Assembly: GCA_934437985.1 (NCBI GenBank)
Contig: CAKSBI010000001.1
Span: 124,001-188,000, forward strand
Source: an uncultured Lachnospiraceae bacterium
GTDB taxonomy: Bacteria > Bacillota > Clostridia > Lachnospirales > Lachnospiraceae
Direction: 5' to 3'
DNA: 64,000 nt
Positions within the stretch are counted from its first letter, which is position 1. The number at the start of each line of letters is the position of its first letter. Shown here one piece after another: positions 1 through 10,000 of the stretch. The notes below the pieces were generated by a model. That model saw nothing but the letters and a program-made list of their open reading frames with translations. It searched no databases and was not told the DNA's origin. The translations under genes were made by a program, and so were the position numbers.

Positions 1-574
1 CACCATATACTATTCCATAATCTGAAACATTCATAGGCTCTGAAAGGAAACAGGATGATACATCTGATACAAGTGTTTTTCCTTTTGTATTAGGCAGCTT
101 TTTAAACTTAGTGCCATATATTGTATTATTCTCGCAGATATATACATAGTCAGCATCCTCACTGATCGGCAGGTCCGAGCAGTCAGGAATGTATGAAAAT
201 GTCTTATCCTCTGATGATGCAATAGCATTAGCCTTACCATATATGCAGGCTTCCTTATAGGCCTTCTTAGCCCACTGGCCGGTAATAATATAATCAGCAA
301 CCTTATTCTTCATAAGGTTCATAGGAATCATTGCAAACTGTGTTGAAGCTCCACCCTGCATAAATAATACTTTATAGTTATCAGGAATGTTAAGTATATC
401 TCTTAAATCCTGCTCAGCAGTCTTAATAATATTATCGTAAGTCTTGGATCTGTGGCTCATCTCCATAACTGACATTCCTGAGCCCTGATAATCCATCATC
501 TCATCTGCCGCTTCTTTAAGTACTTCTTCCGGTAATACAGCCGGTCCTGCTGAGAAATTATATACTCTTCCCAT
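1..574 (-). CDS. serC: Phosphoserine aminotransferase, 5' part
   Basis: PLP-dependent enzyme that converts 3-phosphohydroxypyruvate plus glutamate to O-phosphoserine in serine synthesis (cytoplasm). Only the N-terminal ~191 codons are present; the gene runs off the left edge. Reading the minus strand from ATG at 574 gives MGRVYNFSAGPAVLPEEVL, the family signature NFSAGP near the N-terminus, followed by the GSGMSVMEMSHRS stretch and the QGGAS motif typical of SerC. An AAGGAGGAAAAG ribosome site sits directly upstream. A sigma-A-like promoter lies at 652-680, so it appears to be transcribed separately from ilvB. The missing part holds the PLP lysine. Confidence 0.95.
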   Translation of the reverse strand, partial: MGRVYNFSAGPAVLPEEVLKEAADEMMDYQGSGMSVMEMSHRSKTYDNIIKTAEQDLRDILNIPDNYKVLFMQGGASTQFAMIPMNLMKNKVADYIITGQWAKKAYKEACIYGKANAIASSEDKTFSYIPDCSDLPISEDADYVYICENNTIYGTKFKKLPNTKGKTLVSDVSSCFLSEPMNVSDYGIVYG

Positions 575-588
575 CTTTTCCTCCTTCT

Positions 589-604
589 ATGGATATGTAT
601 CCAT
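589..604. other. Dyad ATGGAT-atgt-ATCCAT in serC leader
   Basis: A 6-bp inverted repeat with a 4-bp spacer lies between the inferred transcription start and the ribosome site of serC. It could be an operator half-site pair or a short hairpin near the ribosome site. No known regulator motif is recognised. Confidence 0.35.
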
Positions 605-651
605 CAATAAAAATATATATAATGTATATCTTTGGTCTGACACTATTATTC

Positions 652-680
652 ATTGTATGAGTCTGTTAAATAATTGTCAA
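652..680 (-). promoter_or_regulatory. Sigma-A promoter for serC
   Basis: On the minus strand TTGACA (675-680), a 17-bp spacer and TACAAT (652-657) match the housekeeping consensus. The -35 overlaps the ilvB stop region, giving a leader of roughly 70 nt before the serC ATG at 574. Confidence 0.7.
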
Positions 681-2359
681 TCCTTTTTGTCCAAATCTTC
701 CTGTGAGAATACATTTTCAATTGAATCTCCAGGCGCAACCATTGGCCATACCTTATCATCATTATCAATTACACATTCAATCATTACAGGCTCATTAAGC
801 GTAAGTGCCTCATCAAATGCAGCCTTAAATTCATCTTTTGATGCTGCCTTGTAGGATTTAACGCCCATACCCTCTGACACCTTAACAAAATCCATCTTGT
901 CATTAAGTACCGTGTTGGAATATCTGTGTCCGTAGAAAAGCGTCTGCCACTGACGGACCATTCCAAGCACATGATTGTTAATTACAATCTGAATTATCGG
1001 TATGTTGTACCGTGATGCTGTTGCAAGCTCGTTCATATTCATTCTGAAACAGCCGTCACCTGCAATATTAATTACATGCTTATCAGGCCTTCCCATTTTA
1101 GCACCTATACATGCTCCAAGTCCATATCCCATTGTTCCAAGTCCACCCGATGTAATAAGTGTTCCGGGCTTTCTGTAATTATAGAACTGTGCAGCCCACA
1201 TCTGATGCTGTCCAACGTCAGTTGTAATAATTGCATCTCCCTTAGTTGCCTCATCTATGTATTCAATAACCGCCGGACCTGTAAGTCTGTCAACCTCATA
1301 TGTCATTGGCAGTGCACTCTTACGAGCCATTACCTTATCCATCCACTCTTTGTGATACTGGTTATCAAGGTTAGCGTTGATCGCATTAAGAACCGCTTTT
1401 ACATCACCGATTATACTGTAATCCACATGTATGTTCTTGTTAATCTCTGCCGGATCAATATCTATCTGCAGAATTTTGGCATCATGTGCAAACTTCTTAG
1501 TATTACCTGTAACACGGTCTGAAAATCTCGCCCCAATAGTAATAAGGAGGTCACACTCTGATACACTTAAGTTGGCTGTTTTAGTTCCATGCATACCAAG
1601 CATTCCGACATAATTATCCTTAGTACCGTCATAAGCTCCTTTACCCATAAGCGAATCAGTTACAGGCGCATTTACCTTATTAACAAATTCTTCTAGTTCT
1701 TTATCAGCCTTTGATATTACGGCACCTCCGCCAACGAAGATCATTGGCTTCTTAGACTTTTTGATGGCAGCCACAGCACGGTCAACATCTTCTTCGCATA
1801 TTACCTCCGGTCCTCTTGTAACAGGTACAGGTGTAACTCTCTCAAACTTACACTTTGCAGCTGTAACATCCTTGGTAATATCCACAAGCACAGGACCCGG
1901 TCTTCCGGACTGTGCGATTGTAAATGCCCTTCTGATAGTTGGGGCAAGCTCGTTAATATCCTTAATAATAAAATTATGCTTTGTTATAGGCATTGTAACG
2001 CCTGTAACATCTATCTCCTGGAAGCTGTCCTTACCAAGGGCTGCAACATTAACGTTACATGTAATAGCAACAAGCGGAACGGAATCCATGTATGCGGTTG
2101 CAATTCCTGTTACAAGGTTTGTAGCACCAGGGCCACTGGTTGCCATACATACACCGACTTTTCCTGTAGCTCTTGCATATCCATCAGCAGCATGGGAGGC
2201 TCCCTGTTCGTGTGATGTAAGAATATGGTTAATTCTGTCCCGGTATTGATATAATTCATCATAAACGTTAAGAATTGTTCCACCCGGGTATCCGAATACC
2301 GTATCAACTCCCTGCTCAAGCAGGCATTCCATTACAATCTGTGCACCTGTTAATTGCAT
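677..2359 (-). CDS. ilvB: Acetolactate synthase large (catalytic) subunit
   Basis: ThDP- and FAD-dependent enzyme condensing two pyruvates to acetolactate, or pyruvate with 2-ketobutyrate, the first common step of branched-chain amino acid synthesis. About 560 residues, the usual family length. The catalytic Glu lies in TSHEQGASHAADGYARATG near residue 45, and the ThDP/Mg motif GDGCFRMNMNELAT with a downstream INN lies near residue 430. The open frame extends to a GTG at 2374, but AGGAG at spacing ~8 favours ATG 2359. It follows ilvD by 61 bp in the same T-box operon. No small regulatory subunit (ilvN/ilvH) is seen next to it. Confidence 0.95.
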   Translation of the reverse strand: MQLTGAQIVMECLLEQGVDTVFGYPGGTILNVYDELYQYRDRINHILTSHEQGASHAADGYARATGKVGVCMATSGPGATNLVTGIATAYMDSVPLVAITCNVNVAALGKDSFQEIDVTGVTMPITKHNFIIKDINELAPTIRRAFTIAQSGRPGPVLVDITKDVTAAKCKFERVTPVPVTRGPEVICEEDVDRAVAAIKKSKKPMIFVGGGAVISKADKELEEFVNKVNAPVTDSLMGKGAYDGTKDNYVGMLGMHGTKTANLSVSECDLLITIGARFSDRVTGNTKKFAHDAKILQIDIDPAEINKNIHVDYSIIGDVKAVLNAINANLDNQYHKEWMDKVMARKSALPMTYEVDRLTGPAVIEYIDEATKGDAIITTDVGQHQMWAAQFYNYRKPGTLITSGGLGTMGYGLGACIGAKMGRPDKHVINIAGDGCFRMNMNELATASRYNIPIIQIVINNHVLGMVRQWQTLFYGHRYSNTVLNDKMDFVKVSEGMGVKSYKAASKDEFKAAFDEALTLNEPVMIECVIDNDDKVWPMVAPGDSIENVFSQEDLDKKD

Positions 2360-2420
2360 ATACATTCTCCTCACTTATGTATTATATATTATCTATATTC
2401 TTATATATCAATAACTATTT

Positions 2421-4088
2421 TTATTTGCCAGTCTTAAGTATTGCCCCTGTATTGGCTGATGTAACAAGCTCCCTGTACCTTGCAAGGTAACCGGTAACAT
2501 TGTTATCCTTCTTAGGCTTCCATGCAGCCTTTCTCTTTGCAAGCTCTTCATCAGAAACAACAAACTCAATTGTATTGGCAGGAATATTTATCTTAATAAT
2601 ATCCCCTTCTTCAACAAATGCAATCGGGCCGCCAACAGCAGCTTCCGGAGATACATGTCCAATTGAAGCTCCCCTTGAAGCACCTGAAAATCTGCCATCT
2701 GTAATAAGGGCAACTGTAGAACCAAGTCCCATTCCGGCAATCGCAGATGTAGGATTAAGCATCTCTCTCATTCCTGGTCCACCCTTAGGACCCTCATATC
2801 TGATCACAACTACATCTCCCTCTACAATCTTTCCACCCCTTATCGCTGAAATTGCATCTTCTTCACAGTCGAATACTCTTGCCGGGCCTTCATGGACCAT
2901 CATTTCAGGAACTACTGCAGAACGTTTAACAACACATGAATCCGGAGCAAGATTACCCCTGAGAACCGCAATTCCTCCGGTTTCACTATATGGATTATCA
3001 ATCGGTCTGATAACTTCAGGATTCTTATTATCGCAGCCCTTAATATTGTCAGCAACAGTCTTTCCGGTAACAGTAATTATATCTGTATATAACAGGTTCT
3101 TCTTGTCAAGCTCATTCATTACCGCATATACTCCGCCTGCTTCATTAAGCTCCTCCATATATGTATGTCCTGCAGGTGCAAGATGGCACAGATTAGGAGT
3201 CTTTGCACTGATATCATTGGCAATATCCAGATTAATCTCTACACCTGCCTCATGTGCTATTGCCGGAAGATGAAGCATACTGTTGGTTGAACAGCCAAGC
3301 GCCATGTCAACTGTCAGTGCATTCATAAATGCTTTCTCTGTCATAATATCTCTTGGCTTGATATCTTTTTCAAGAAGCTCCATAACCTTCATACCTGCTT
3401 CTTTTGCAAGTCTTATCCTGTCTGAATATACAGCCGGAATAGTACCATTACCTTTAAGTCCCATTCCAAGTACCTCTGTCAGACAGTTCATGCTGTTAGC
3501 TGTATACATTCCCGAACATGAACCACATGTAGGACATGCATTCTTCTCAAAGTTAAGCACATCATCCTCTGTCATTGTTCCTGCCGCATAAGAACCAACC
3601 GCCTCAAACATACTCGAAAGGCTCGTCTTACATCCGTTAACATGACCTGCAAGCATTGGTCCGCCACTGACAAATACTGTAGGAACATTAATTCTTGCTG
3701 CTGCCATAAGCAGTCCCGGAACATTTTTATCACAGTTAGGTATCATAACAAGTGCATCAAACTGATGTGCAAGTGCCATACATTCAGTTGAGTCTGCAAT
3801 AAGATCCCTTGTAACAAGTGAATACTTCATTCCTACATGACCCATTGCAATACCATCACATACTGCAATTGCCGGGAACATCCTTGGCGTACCCCCTGCC
3901 ATTGCGACTCCAAGCTTAACTGCCTCCACAATCTTATCTATGTTCATATGACCCGGAACAATCTCATTATATGAACTTACAATACCAACAAGCGGTCTTT
4001 TCATCTCTTCACCTGTAAGCCCAAGTGCATTAAACAAAGATCTCTGAGGTGCCTGTGCAATACCTGCCTTAACATTATCACTTCTCAT
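2421..4088 (-). CDS. ilvD: Dihydroxy-acid dehydratase
   Basis: Fe-S dehydratase making 2-ketoisovalerate and 2-keto-3-methylvalerate from the dihydroxy acids in valine/isoleucine synthesis. 555 residues from ATG 4088 ([19 protein letters not shown]). Cluster cysteines are visible in CDKNVPG and in [18 protein letters not shown]. The C-terminal GRFSGASRG motif is intact. The frame stays open upstream into the T-box leader, but those codons overlap the terminator and are not coding; AAAGGA precedes ATG 4088. First gene of the ilvD-ilvB operon, controlled by the T-box at 4105-4448. Confidence 0.96.
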   Translation of the reverse strand: MRSDNVKAGIAQAPQRSLFNALGLTGEEMKRPLVGIVSSYNEIVPGHMNIDKIVEAVKLGVAMAGGTPRMFPAIAVCDGIAMGHVGMKYSLVTRDLIADSTECMALAHQFDALVMIPNCDKNVPGLLMAAARINVPTVFVSGGPMLAGHVNGCKTSLSSMFEAVGSYAAGTMTEDDVLNFEKNACPTCGSCSGMYTANSMNCLTEVLGMGLKGNGTIPAVYSDRIRLAKEAGMKVMELLEKDIKPRDIMTEKAFMNALTVDMALGCSTNSMLHLPAIAHEAGVEINLDIANDISAKTPNLCHLAPAGHTYMEELNEAGGVYAVMNELDKKNLLYTDIITVTGKTVADNIKGCDNKNPEVIRPIDNPYSETGGIAVLRGNLAPDSCVVKRSAVVPEMMVHEGPARVFDCEEDAISAIRGGKIVEGDVVVIRYEGPKGGPGMREMLNPTSAIAGMGLGSTVALITDGRFSGASRGASIGHVSPEAAVGGPIAFVEEGDIIKINIPANTIEFVVSDEELAKRKAAWKPKKDNNVTGYLARYRELVTSANTGAILKTGK

Positions 4089-4104
4089 AATAATAACATC
4101 CTTT

Positions 4105-4448
4105 CTAATAATTAAAGCCCCAGACAAACCTATTAAGGTCTGTCCAGGGCGAACTGTACAAGTCCGTGTTACCACCCGGCTTCAGAATAATAATTCTGCA
4201 CTCCGTCAGTACTTAACCACCTATAGTCAAGGTGACATATTTCTTCATGAATATGAGTTATACTGCTTCTGCTGTAACGTGCAGAAAATCCGTTGAAGTC
4301 TACTGGGTATATTCATATACATACCGTTCAGTTCAAAGCTCCAAGGCTACCTTCCATATCCGCTTCACTAAGACTTGCACCAACCGTCTTATCTCTTGGC
4401 TTTGGCAGAAATGTACTCCTCCTCTTCACAGCCTGTAAAATCTATTTA
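4105..4448 (-). promoter_or_regulatory. T-box riboswitch leader of ilvD-ilvB
   Basis: Fills the non-coding stretch before ilvD. Seen on the minus strand: the AGGAGTAC element of stem I near 4415, GGTTGGTGCAAG in the distal stem I loop region near 4380, and the conserved antiterminator sequence GGGTGGTAACACGG at 4164-4177, then the terminator. Aligning the 3' side of stem I (GAAGGTAGCCTTGGAGCT) with other T-boxes places GUA at 4348-4350 as candidate specifier, that is valine. Uncharged tRNA would favour antitermination and ilvDB expression. The class assignment is firm; the specifier is an inference by eye. Confidence 0.9.
4107..4150 (-). terminator. T-box terminator hairpin
   Basis: On the minus strand a GGACAGACCT...AGGTTTGTCT stem with extra G/C pairs is followed by CTTTAATTATT. 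It sits just after the T-box sequence, between it and ilvD, as expected of the conditional terminator competing with the antiterminator. Confidence 0.85.
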
Positions 4449-4454
4449 TAAGCA

Positions 4455-4483
4455 AGTATAATATTATAGTCCGGAAGTGTCAA
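4455..4483 (-). promoter_or_regulatory. Sigma-A promoter of ilvDB T-box operon
   Basis: TTGACA (4478-4483), 17-bp spacer, TATACT (4455-4460) on the minus strand. A 12-bp direct repeat CAGCCTGTAAAA occurs at 4429-4440 and 4517-4528, one copy on each side of the promoter. Confidence 0.75.
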
Positions 4484-4529
4484 GCAAAATTATAAAGCAG
4501 TCTTTAAAACTTAATGCAGCCTGTAAAAC

Positions 4530-5540
4530 TTATTCTTCGTTAATAAACTTATTATATGCCTTAATATTGGCATCAAGATCTACTCCGAGTACCTCCTGCT
4601 TCCCTGCATACTCATTAGTATATGATCCATCAACCGGAATCCTGAACTGCTCAAATTCCGTGGCTCCCATAAGGACAACACACTTCATATAATCAAATAT
4701 TGCATCTGTGCCCATATCGGTTGTCATCTCAGGCATAACTGCTTCTGCCATCTCATACCACTTCCCAAGCGGTTCCTTCTTCATTGCCGCAAGAATCTGG
4801 CTTATCACATATCTCTGGCGTTCAGTCCTTCCGAAATCTCCCTTAACGTCCTGCCTTATACGGCAATAAGCAAGTGCCTGTGTCCCATTCATCCTGTTAT
4901 TACCCTGTTTAAGTTTTAGAACTGATGTTCTATGGTATGCCTTCATAAGATAATTGTACTCATCCGACGTAAGCTTTACATCTACTCCTCCCAGCGTATC
5001 AATAACCTTCTTGAATGCTTCAAAATCAACAAGTACATATCCCTTAACTGTTATCCCGAAATTCGCAACTATCGTCTTATACATAAGCTCAACACCGCCA
5101 TACGAATACGCTGCATTAAACTTATGCTTTCCATACCCCGGAACTTCAACATACATATCCCTCATAAGAGAAGTCAGCTTAAGTTTATTATGTTTCATGT
5201 CTATAGTCGCAATCATACAGGAATCTGAACGTCCTGACTCCTTCCATGATGCCCTCTTATCAGCCCCGATAAGAAGAAAACTGACCACATCATCATTTTT
5301 AACGCCTGTATCCTTAAGCATCTCCTCATTGATCGAAGCAAGGTCAGTCACATTATCCCTGTTCATAAGGTCTAATGTATTCTGAATCCCCCACCGAAAC
5401 GCCGCCGCTCTATTTCCGAGTACAGCCGATATAACAAGCAGCACAGCAACAAAAGACCAGAAAATACGCCTTTTCCGCCGCAGCTTCTTCCTATGCCCAA
5501 TCCGTGCAAGCCTTTTTTCCCTGTTTTCATTTTCCTGCAT
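4530..5540 (-). CDS. LCP (LytR-CpsA-Psr) family cell-wall glycopolymer ligase
   Basis: Membrane-anchored phosphotransferase of the family that moves undecaprenyl-linked glycopolymers onto peptidoglycan. 336 residues: a basic cytoplasmic N-terminus, one transmembrane segment near residues 28-45 (FWSFVAVLLVISAVLG), then an extracellular LCP domain. Family signatures visible are SDSCMIATIDMKHNKLKLTS, the SLMRDMYVEVPGYG region with the conserved Arg, FNAAYSYGG, and ALAYCRIRQDVKGDFGRTER with phosphate-binding Arg residues. Its ATG directly follows the TAG of the upstream glycosyltransferase, so the two are translationally coupled. Position downstream of the pilus operon suggests attachment of a glycan to the wall; substrate unknown. 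Confidence 0.9.
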   Translation of the reverse strand: MQENENREKRLARIGHRKKLRRKRRIFWSFVAVLLVISAVLGNRAAAFRWGIQNTLDLMNRDNVTDLASINEEMLKDTGVKNDDVVSFLLIGADKRASWKESGRSDSCMIATIDMKHNKLKLTSLMRDMYVEVPGYGKHKFNAAYSYGGVELMYKTIVANFGITVKGYVLVDFEAFKKVIDTLGGVDVKLTSDEYNYLMKAYHRTSVLKLKQGNNRMNGTQALAYCRIRQDVKGDFGRTERQRYVISQILAAMKKEPLGKWYEMAEAVMPEMTTDMGTDAIFDYMKCVVLMGATEFEQFRIPVDGSYTNEYAGKQEVLGVDLDANIKAYNKFINEE

Positions 5541-6518
5541 CTACCCATTCTCCCCACTCCTACTGTTAACCCAGTATGATTTATTCATTGTCTTCCTGAT
5601 AATCTTCTTCATTGAAAGCTTCTCATACCTTTTACCGCATCTGTATCCCATATACTTAAACGCACTCTGTATAATAAGATCAGGTATCAGATATACCTTT
5701 CCCATATATGTTAATTGCCTCATTGTTGAAAGCACAAGCCTTATCCCCTCTCCCTCAGACGGCACACTGTCAAACACCTCTGAATACTGCCTGTGAGATA
5801 CCGCAAGGTCAAAATTACGTCTGTACTGCTCCATATATGAGTAATGATGTGAATGTACCACCTTTGCTTCTGCCACATATCTGACTGTATATCCTGCACC
5901 TATAAGGGCTGACGCCATAAGCATGTCCTCATTAAATATGGTTTTACTTACAAATCCACCAACTTCATTATATCTGTCAAGCCTGTACATTGCACAGACA
6001 TCCGAACAAAAATATGTCTTGATACCATATCTGTCAAAAGAATCAAGATTCTGGACTCTGTCTTTATCGGGATAATTAAAATCTCTTGTTATCTTCTCTA
6101 TGGCACCCGCATCCTCTCTTGGGAGCTGTCTTGCATATACTGCCGCCGTAACATTATGTTCATTATCTTCATCATCTTCACATTCCATGGCATTAATCAG
6201 ATTCTCAAAAAGTAAATTATCATAAGGAACTGCATCCTGTGTCATACACAAAGCATAATCCGTCCCGGCAAGTGACATACCATATCTTCTTGTTCCACCA
6301 TGGTCAAAATCCTGCTGCCTTATATAATGAACCTCAACACTCCCACCTGTAAACCGGCCTGCACTCTTTCTGACGTCACTTTCATTAACGTCATAAGGAA
6401 CCGTCCATAAAAGAAATACACGTTCAGGCTTAACCGTTTGTATTCTGATTTTATCAAGTAGTTCCCCAAGCTCTTTTCCAGGTTTGTAAACAGGTATTAT
6501 CACAGAGAGTTTCCCCAT
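5541..6518 (-). CDS. Family 2 glycosyltransferase
   Basis: Cytoplasmic GT-A fold sugar transferase, 325 residues. It starts MGKLSVIIPVYKPGKELGEL, the usual GT2 N-terminus, has the CMTQDAVPYDN stretch in the nucleotide-sugar/metal site region near residue 95 and FNEDMLMASAL near residue 190. It resembles rhamnosyltransferase-like GT2 proteins, but donor and acceptor cannot be read from sequence. GAGGAA precedes ATG 6518. It lies 71 bp after the prepilin peptidase and abuts the LCP gene, so it may belong to the end of the pilus operon. Confidence 0.85.
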   Translation of the reverse strand: MGKLSVIIPVYKPGKELGELLDKIRIQTVKPERVFLLWTVPYDVNESDVRKSAGRFTGGSVEVHYIRQQDFDHGGTRRYGMSLAGTDYALCMTQDAVPYDNLLFENLINAMECEDDEDNEHNVTAAVYARQLPREDAGAIEKITRDFNYPDKDRVQNLDSFDRYGIKTYFCSDVCAMYRLDRYNEVGGFVSKTIFNEDMLMASALIGAGYTVRYVAEAKVVHSHHYSYMEQYRRNFDLAVSHRQYSEVFDSVPSEGEGIRLVLSTMRQLTYMGKVYLIPDLIIQSAFKYMGYRCGKRYEKLSMKKIIRKTMNKSYWVNSRSGENG

Positions 6519-6589
6519 AACCGTTCCTCTTTTCCTTCAAAGTCAACATCAAAAATTATTCGATGTCCTTAACTATATATCATTCGTTA

Positions 6590-7072
6590 TCAATTGTAAA
6601 GAAGCTGAATGATAATTCCCGATATCACGGTAGACATATATATGCTTGGAAGCAGCGGGTAACCTCTGTCCATTTTCATACGTCTCCAGTTCACATGCTT
6701 TATATGTCTGAGAATGAATAACAGCATTGAAAAATATAATAATATCAGATTATATAATAAAAGTGCCACAGCAGATATTATCCCATTTTCTGTAAGATAA
6801 ACAGTGTTGACAACAGATGTTATGACTAACACATCTGAATCCCCTCCACCTGCCAGGTTAAAATGTCCTGCCAGCCTGGCAAGCAGTATCATTACCAAAA
6901 TACATCCAAAGGCGTCACATATATTATCCCGGTAATCCGTTATTAATCTGACAATGCATATACACGCCGGAATAATCCCTGCCACACTCATTCTGCTGTA
7001 CACATACCCCGTCTTATAATCTACATATGCAAGTGACATAAGCCATATAATATACAATACATATACCCACAT
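6590..7072 (-). CDS. Prepilin peptidase, A24 family (TadV/CpaA type)
   Basis: Membrane aspartic protease that trims the leader of pilin-like proteins. 160 residues, the short peptidase-only form without the N-methyltransferase half. Both catalytic aspartates are in place: Asp18 in AYVDYKTGYV and Asp78 in the AGGGDSDVL motif. Several hydrophobic segments cover most of the chain. It starts immediately after the stop of the 1004-residue gene (TAA at 7073), so it is last of the tightly packed tad genes. Substrates are probably the small pilin at 11711 and the two pilin-like proteins. Confidence 0.88.
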   Translation of the reverse strand: MWVYVLYIIWLMSLAYVDYKTGYVYSRMSVAGIIPACICIVRLITDYRDNICDAFGCILVMILLARLAGHFNLAGGGDSDVLVITSVVNTVYLTENGIISAVALLLYNLILLYFSMLLFILRHIKHVNWRRMKMDRGYPLLPSIYMSTVISGIIIQLLYN

Positions 7073-10000
7073 TTATCTTCTCCTGATCCTCGTTCTGACA
7101 TTATATAAGCTGCTCCTGGTTACACTAAACCTCGGTTCAGAACTACAGACTGCTGCGTCTCTGTATGCCTTCACCTTTACCTTATATTTTCCGTTATAAT
7201 CAGGCGGTATCACAAATTGTATCGAATGGTTAAAAGTATATTCATCTTCCGGGGTAATTACTTCATTATACTGCTCAAGTCCCTTAGGAAACATTATTTC
7301 GACTTTATCAGCATATGCCCATGCTGATAAGCTTAACAGGGCATTTTCGTTACTGATAAACTCAGCTGTGCCATTATCATCTGCCCTTACCACCTCAGCC
7401 TTCACCCATAATGGTTTTTCGGAATGTGAAGTCTGCACAGGATAATCATAACTGTTACCTGCCACATCTGTTACATGCAGATATGTAAGCCTGCCTCCTG
7501 TATCATATGAACTCAGGTCACAGTACATAACATATTCATTTGAGCCAACGCCATATACACTATCCACAATTTTGACACCGGCCATAAGCTCAACAGAATC
7601 TATTCCCGAATGGGCATCATACACATGAAAATTACCTTTCTTTTTTTTAATACTCCACGGCTTGGATACATCAGTATTAACAACCGGGGCTTCTTTATCA
7701 ACATTCAGATATATATGCACAAACCTGACATTACCTACTTTGTCCTTCGCTTCAAACCGGAATCTATGCCTTCCGCTTGGTATGCTTTTACTATATCCTG
7801 ATTTAAACATTACCTGTGCATTATTATTATCACTAAGCACAATATCATAATTCTTTTTATCATCCTCCCACATGCCGCTGCTGTCTCCACGGAAAAAAAT
7901 AAACTTAGACGCATCGCCGAACCCACTCATACGATCCCAGAAAAATACCTTTCCATTGAGTCCGGCAGCATTAACCCACTTATTCTTTACAATATCCATT
8001 CCCATAAATTCTTTAGACAACAGACATTCCGGTTTTGTAGAATCAACCTTAAACATCAGCTTACCGGTCGAACAATTATGTGCCTTATCATATACCTTTA
8101 CATCAACTGTACTGTAGCCCTCCCTCTCCAGTTTATATTCTTTATTAAGTTGATAAAATTGATTATTAAATGTTCTTCCGCTAATTACTTCACCATCACA
8201 CACAGCCTCAATGCAATCCACTCCACTATAGCCATCTGTCGCAGAAATTGTAAAGACGGCCCGGTTTCTGGACCAGCCATCATAAGCACTGCTATTATTA
8301 AAATAGCGGAATATTGGAGGTGTTGTATCTTTTTCAATGCAATATCTTTGTGGCTCTGAGCTTGCATACCTTCCTCCTGAAATAACATCTATCCAATATT
8401 TCCCATCCTTAAGTCCCCGAATCCTATCCATTGGATTATACTTATATGTCAGGCTTTTAAGTCCGGACGCAAGTGTCCTGTTACCAACGTCCATATTAAC
8501 ATACACAATTCTGTTCCTGTCAGGATTATCCTCTGCCTCAGACATTATAAGCAGCCTTGCAATATCAGAGTTACCACCATATACATTGGCAACCGCCTCT
8601 TCACAATTATAACCATTATACCCTGTCACATATGAATGCTTTATTACATGTGCTTTAGGTACAGAAAATTTAAAGTTATTGCTTCTTGTCATATTCCCCA
8701 CATTATCATACGCTAATATATAATACTCTTTTCCTTCCTCTGCTTTAACCTGATAATCATTATCTGAACATATATACGTTGTCCTTGATCCGCTGTAATC
8801 ATTTGATATAAGCCGTCTTCCATCCTCACAGTATACATCTATGCTCCTTATGCCGGCACCACTGTCAGCTACAGTAAACGGAACTGCAAGGAACCCATAT
8901 CCCACGAGAACCGGCACAACACTTATTTCGGGACCCTTTCCATCAGAAACAAGCTTCCTTTTCTGTGCGGAATTGCTATCCTGTTCACATAAATTATCGA
9001 TATCAGATAATTTATCAGGATATATCCTGCCATAATATATCCGTGCCTCAGGAATAAGGTTAATATACTTGCCGTCAGGGACATTATAGCCAAGTCTCAT
9101 ACAGCTCTTAAAATCAATAATACTGTTATCAGTTCCATTACATTTTTCTTTAATAATCTTTTTATAGGTCAGCGGGCTTCCCTTTTTTCCCTCCTCACTA
9201 ATAATTCCTGCCTTACACTTGGCGCCGGTTTTCATCTTTGCCATATAGAATATCTGCTCATTACCCCAGCCTGATGCCTTTATCATATTATAATCAGGCT
9301 GGTACTCTTTAGCTGCACTTTCAGTATTGTACAGCTGTGATTCAACATACACATCTATATCAGAATCCTTTCTGACATAATACTGATCACCATAGTGATA
9401 CACATTATCTGATGCTTCTATCCTCAGCGTATCAGCCTTCAGGCTTTCAACCGGATCAAAAGATATATATTTATCAAAAAAATTATTAAGGTCATCCGGA
9501 TTAGCCCATTTTCTAGCATTTTTTATTCCGGCCGCATTTCTAAAAAGATAAGTATTCCTTTCGGCAGATATCCTCCTGTAATTTTGCGTTTCTGTTATTT
9601 TTCCACATAATGACTTATCATTTTCAGCTACTGTCATTATTGCATTAAACTCATATGTATTTTTATATCTGAAAATCTGATTCCATGTTATATCAGCATT
9701 CCCGTTAAATAACAACTTGAGCTTGTTCAGATTCACCTTTCTAAGGACATATGTATACTTACCCTGGCTTTTTACAGAAACAGTCTTTATATATTTACCA
9801 TCTAATTTGACCTCTACCGCATCCTTATGGTTATCTATACATATCTTAATCGTATAACCGACTGTTCTGTAACGCACCTTACTTGTAGCCGTAGTTCCCT
9901 TTGACATAAAATATATACATCCATCGTCAGTATTGAGCCTTGCAATATCTGAATTACTTCCACCATATTTTTGATAATAAGTGTATGCATTATCATAAAC

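Noticed and set aside
1076-1522. Open frame on the plus strand inside ilvB
   Set aside because: It is antisense to a clearly coding gene, has no ribosome site and a Cys/Ser/His-rich composition typical of a shadow frame.
2500-3273. 257-codon plus-strand frame inside ilvD
   Set aside because: Antisense to ilvD over its whole length; low-complexity Ser/Pro/Ile composition is the mirror of the ilvD codons.
4089-4175. 29-codon N-terminal extension of IlvD
   Set aside because: These codons lie in the T-box terminator region and have no similarity to IlvD N-termini.
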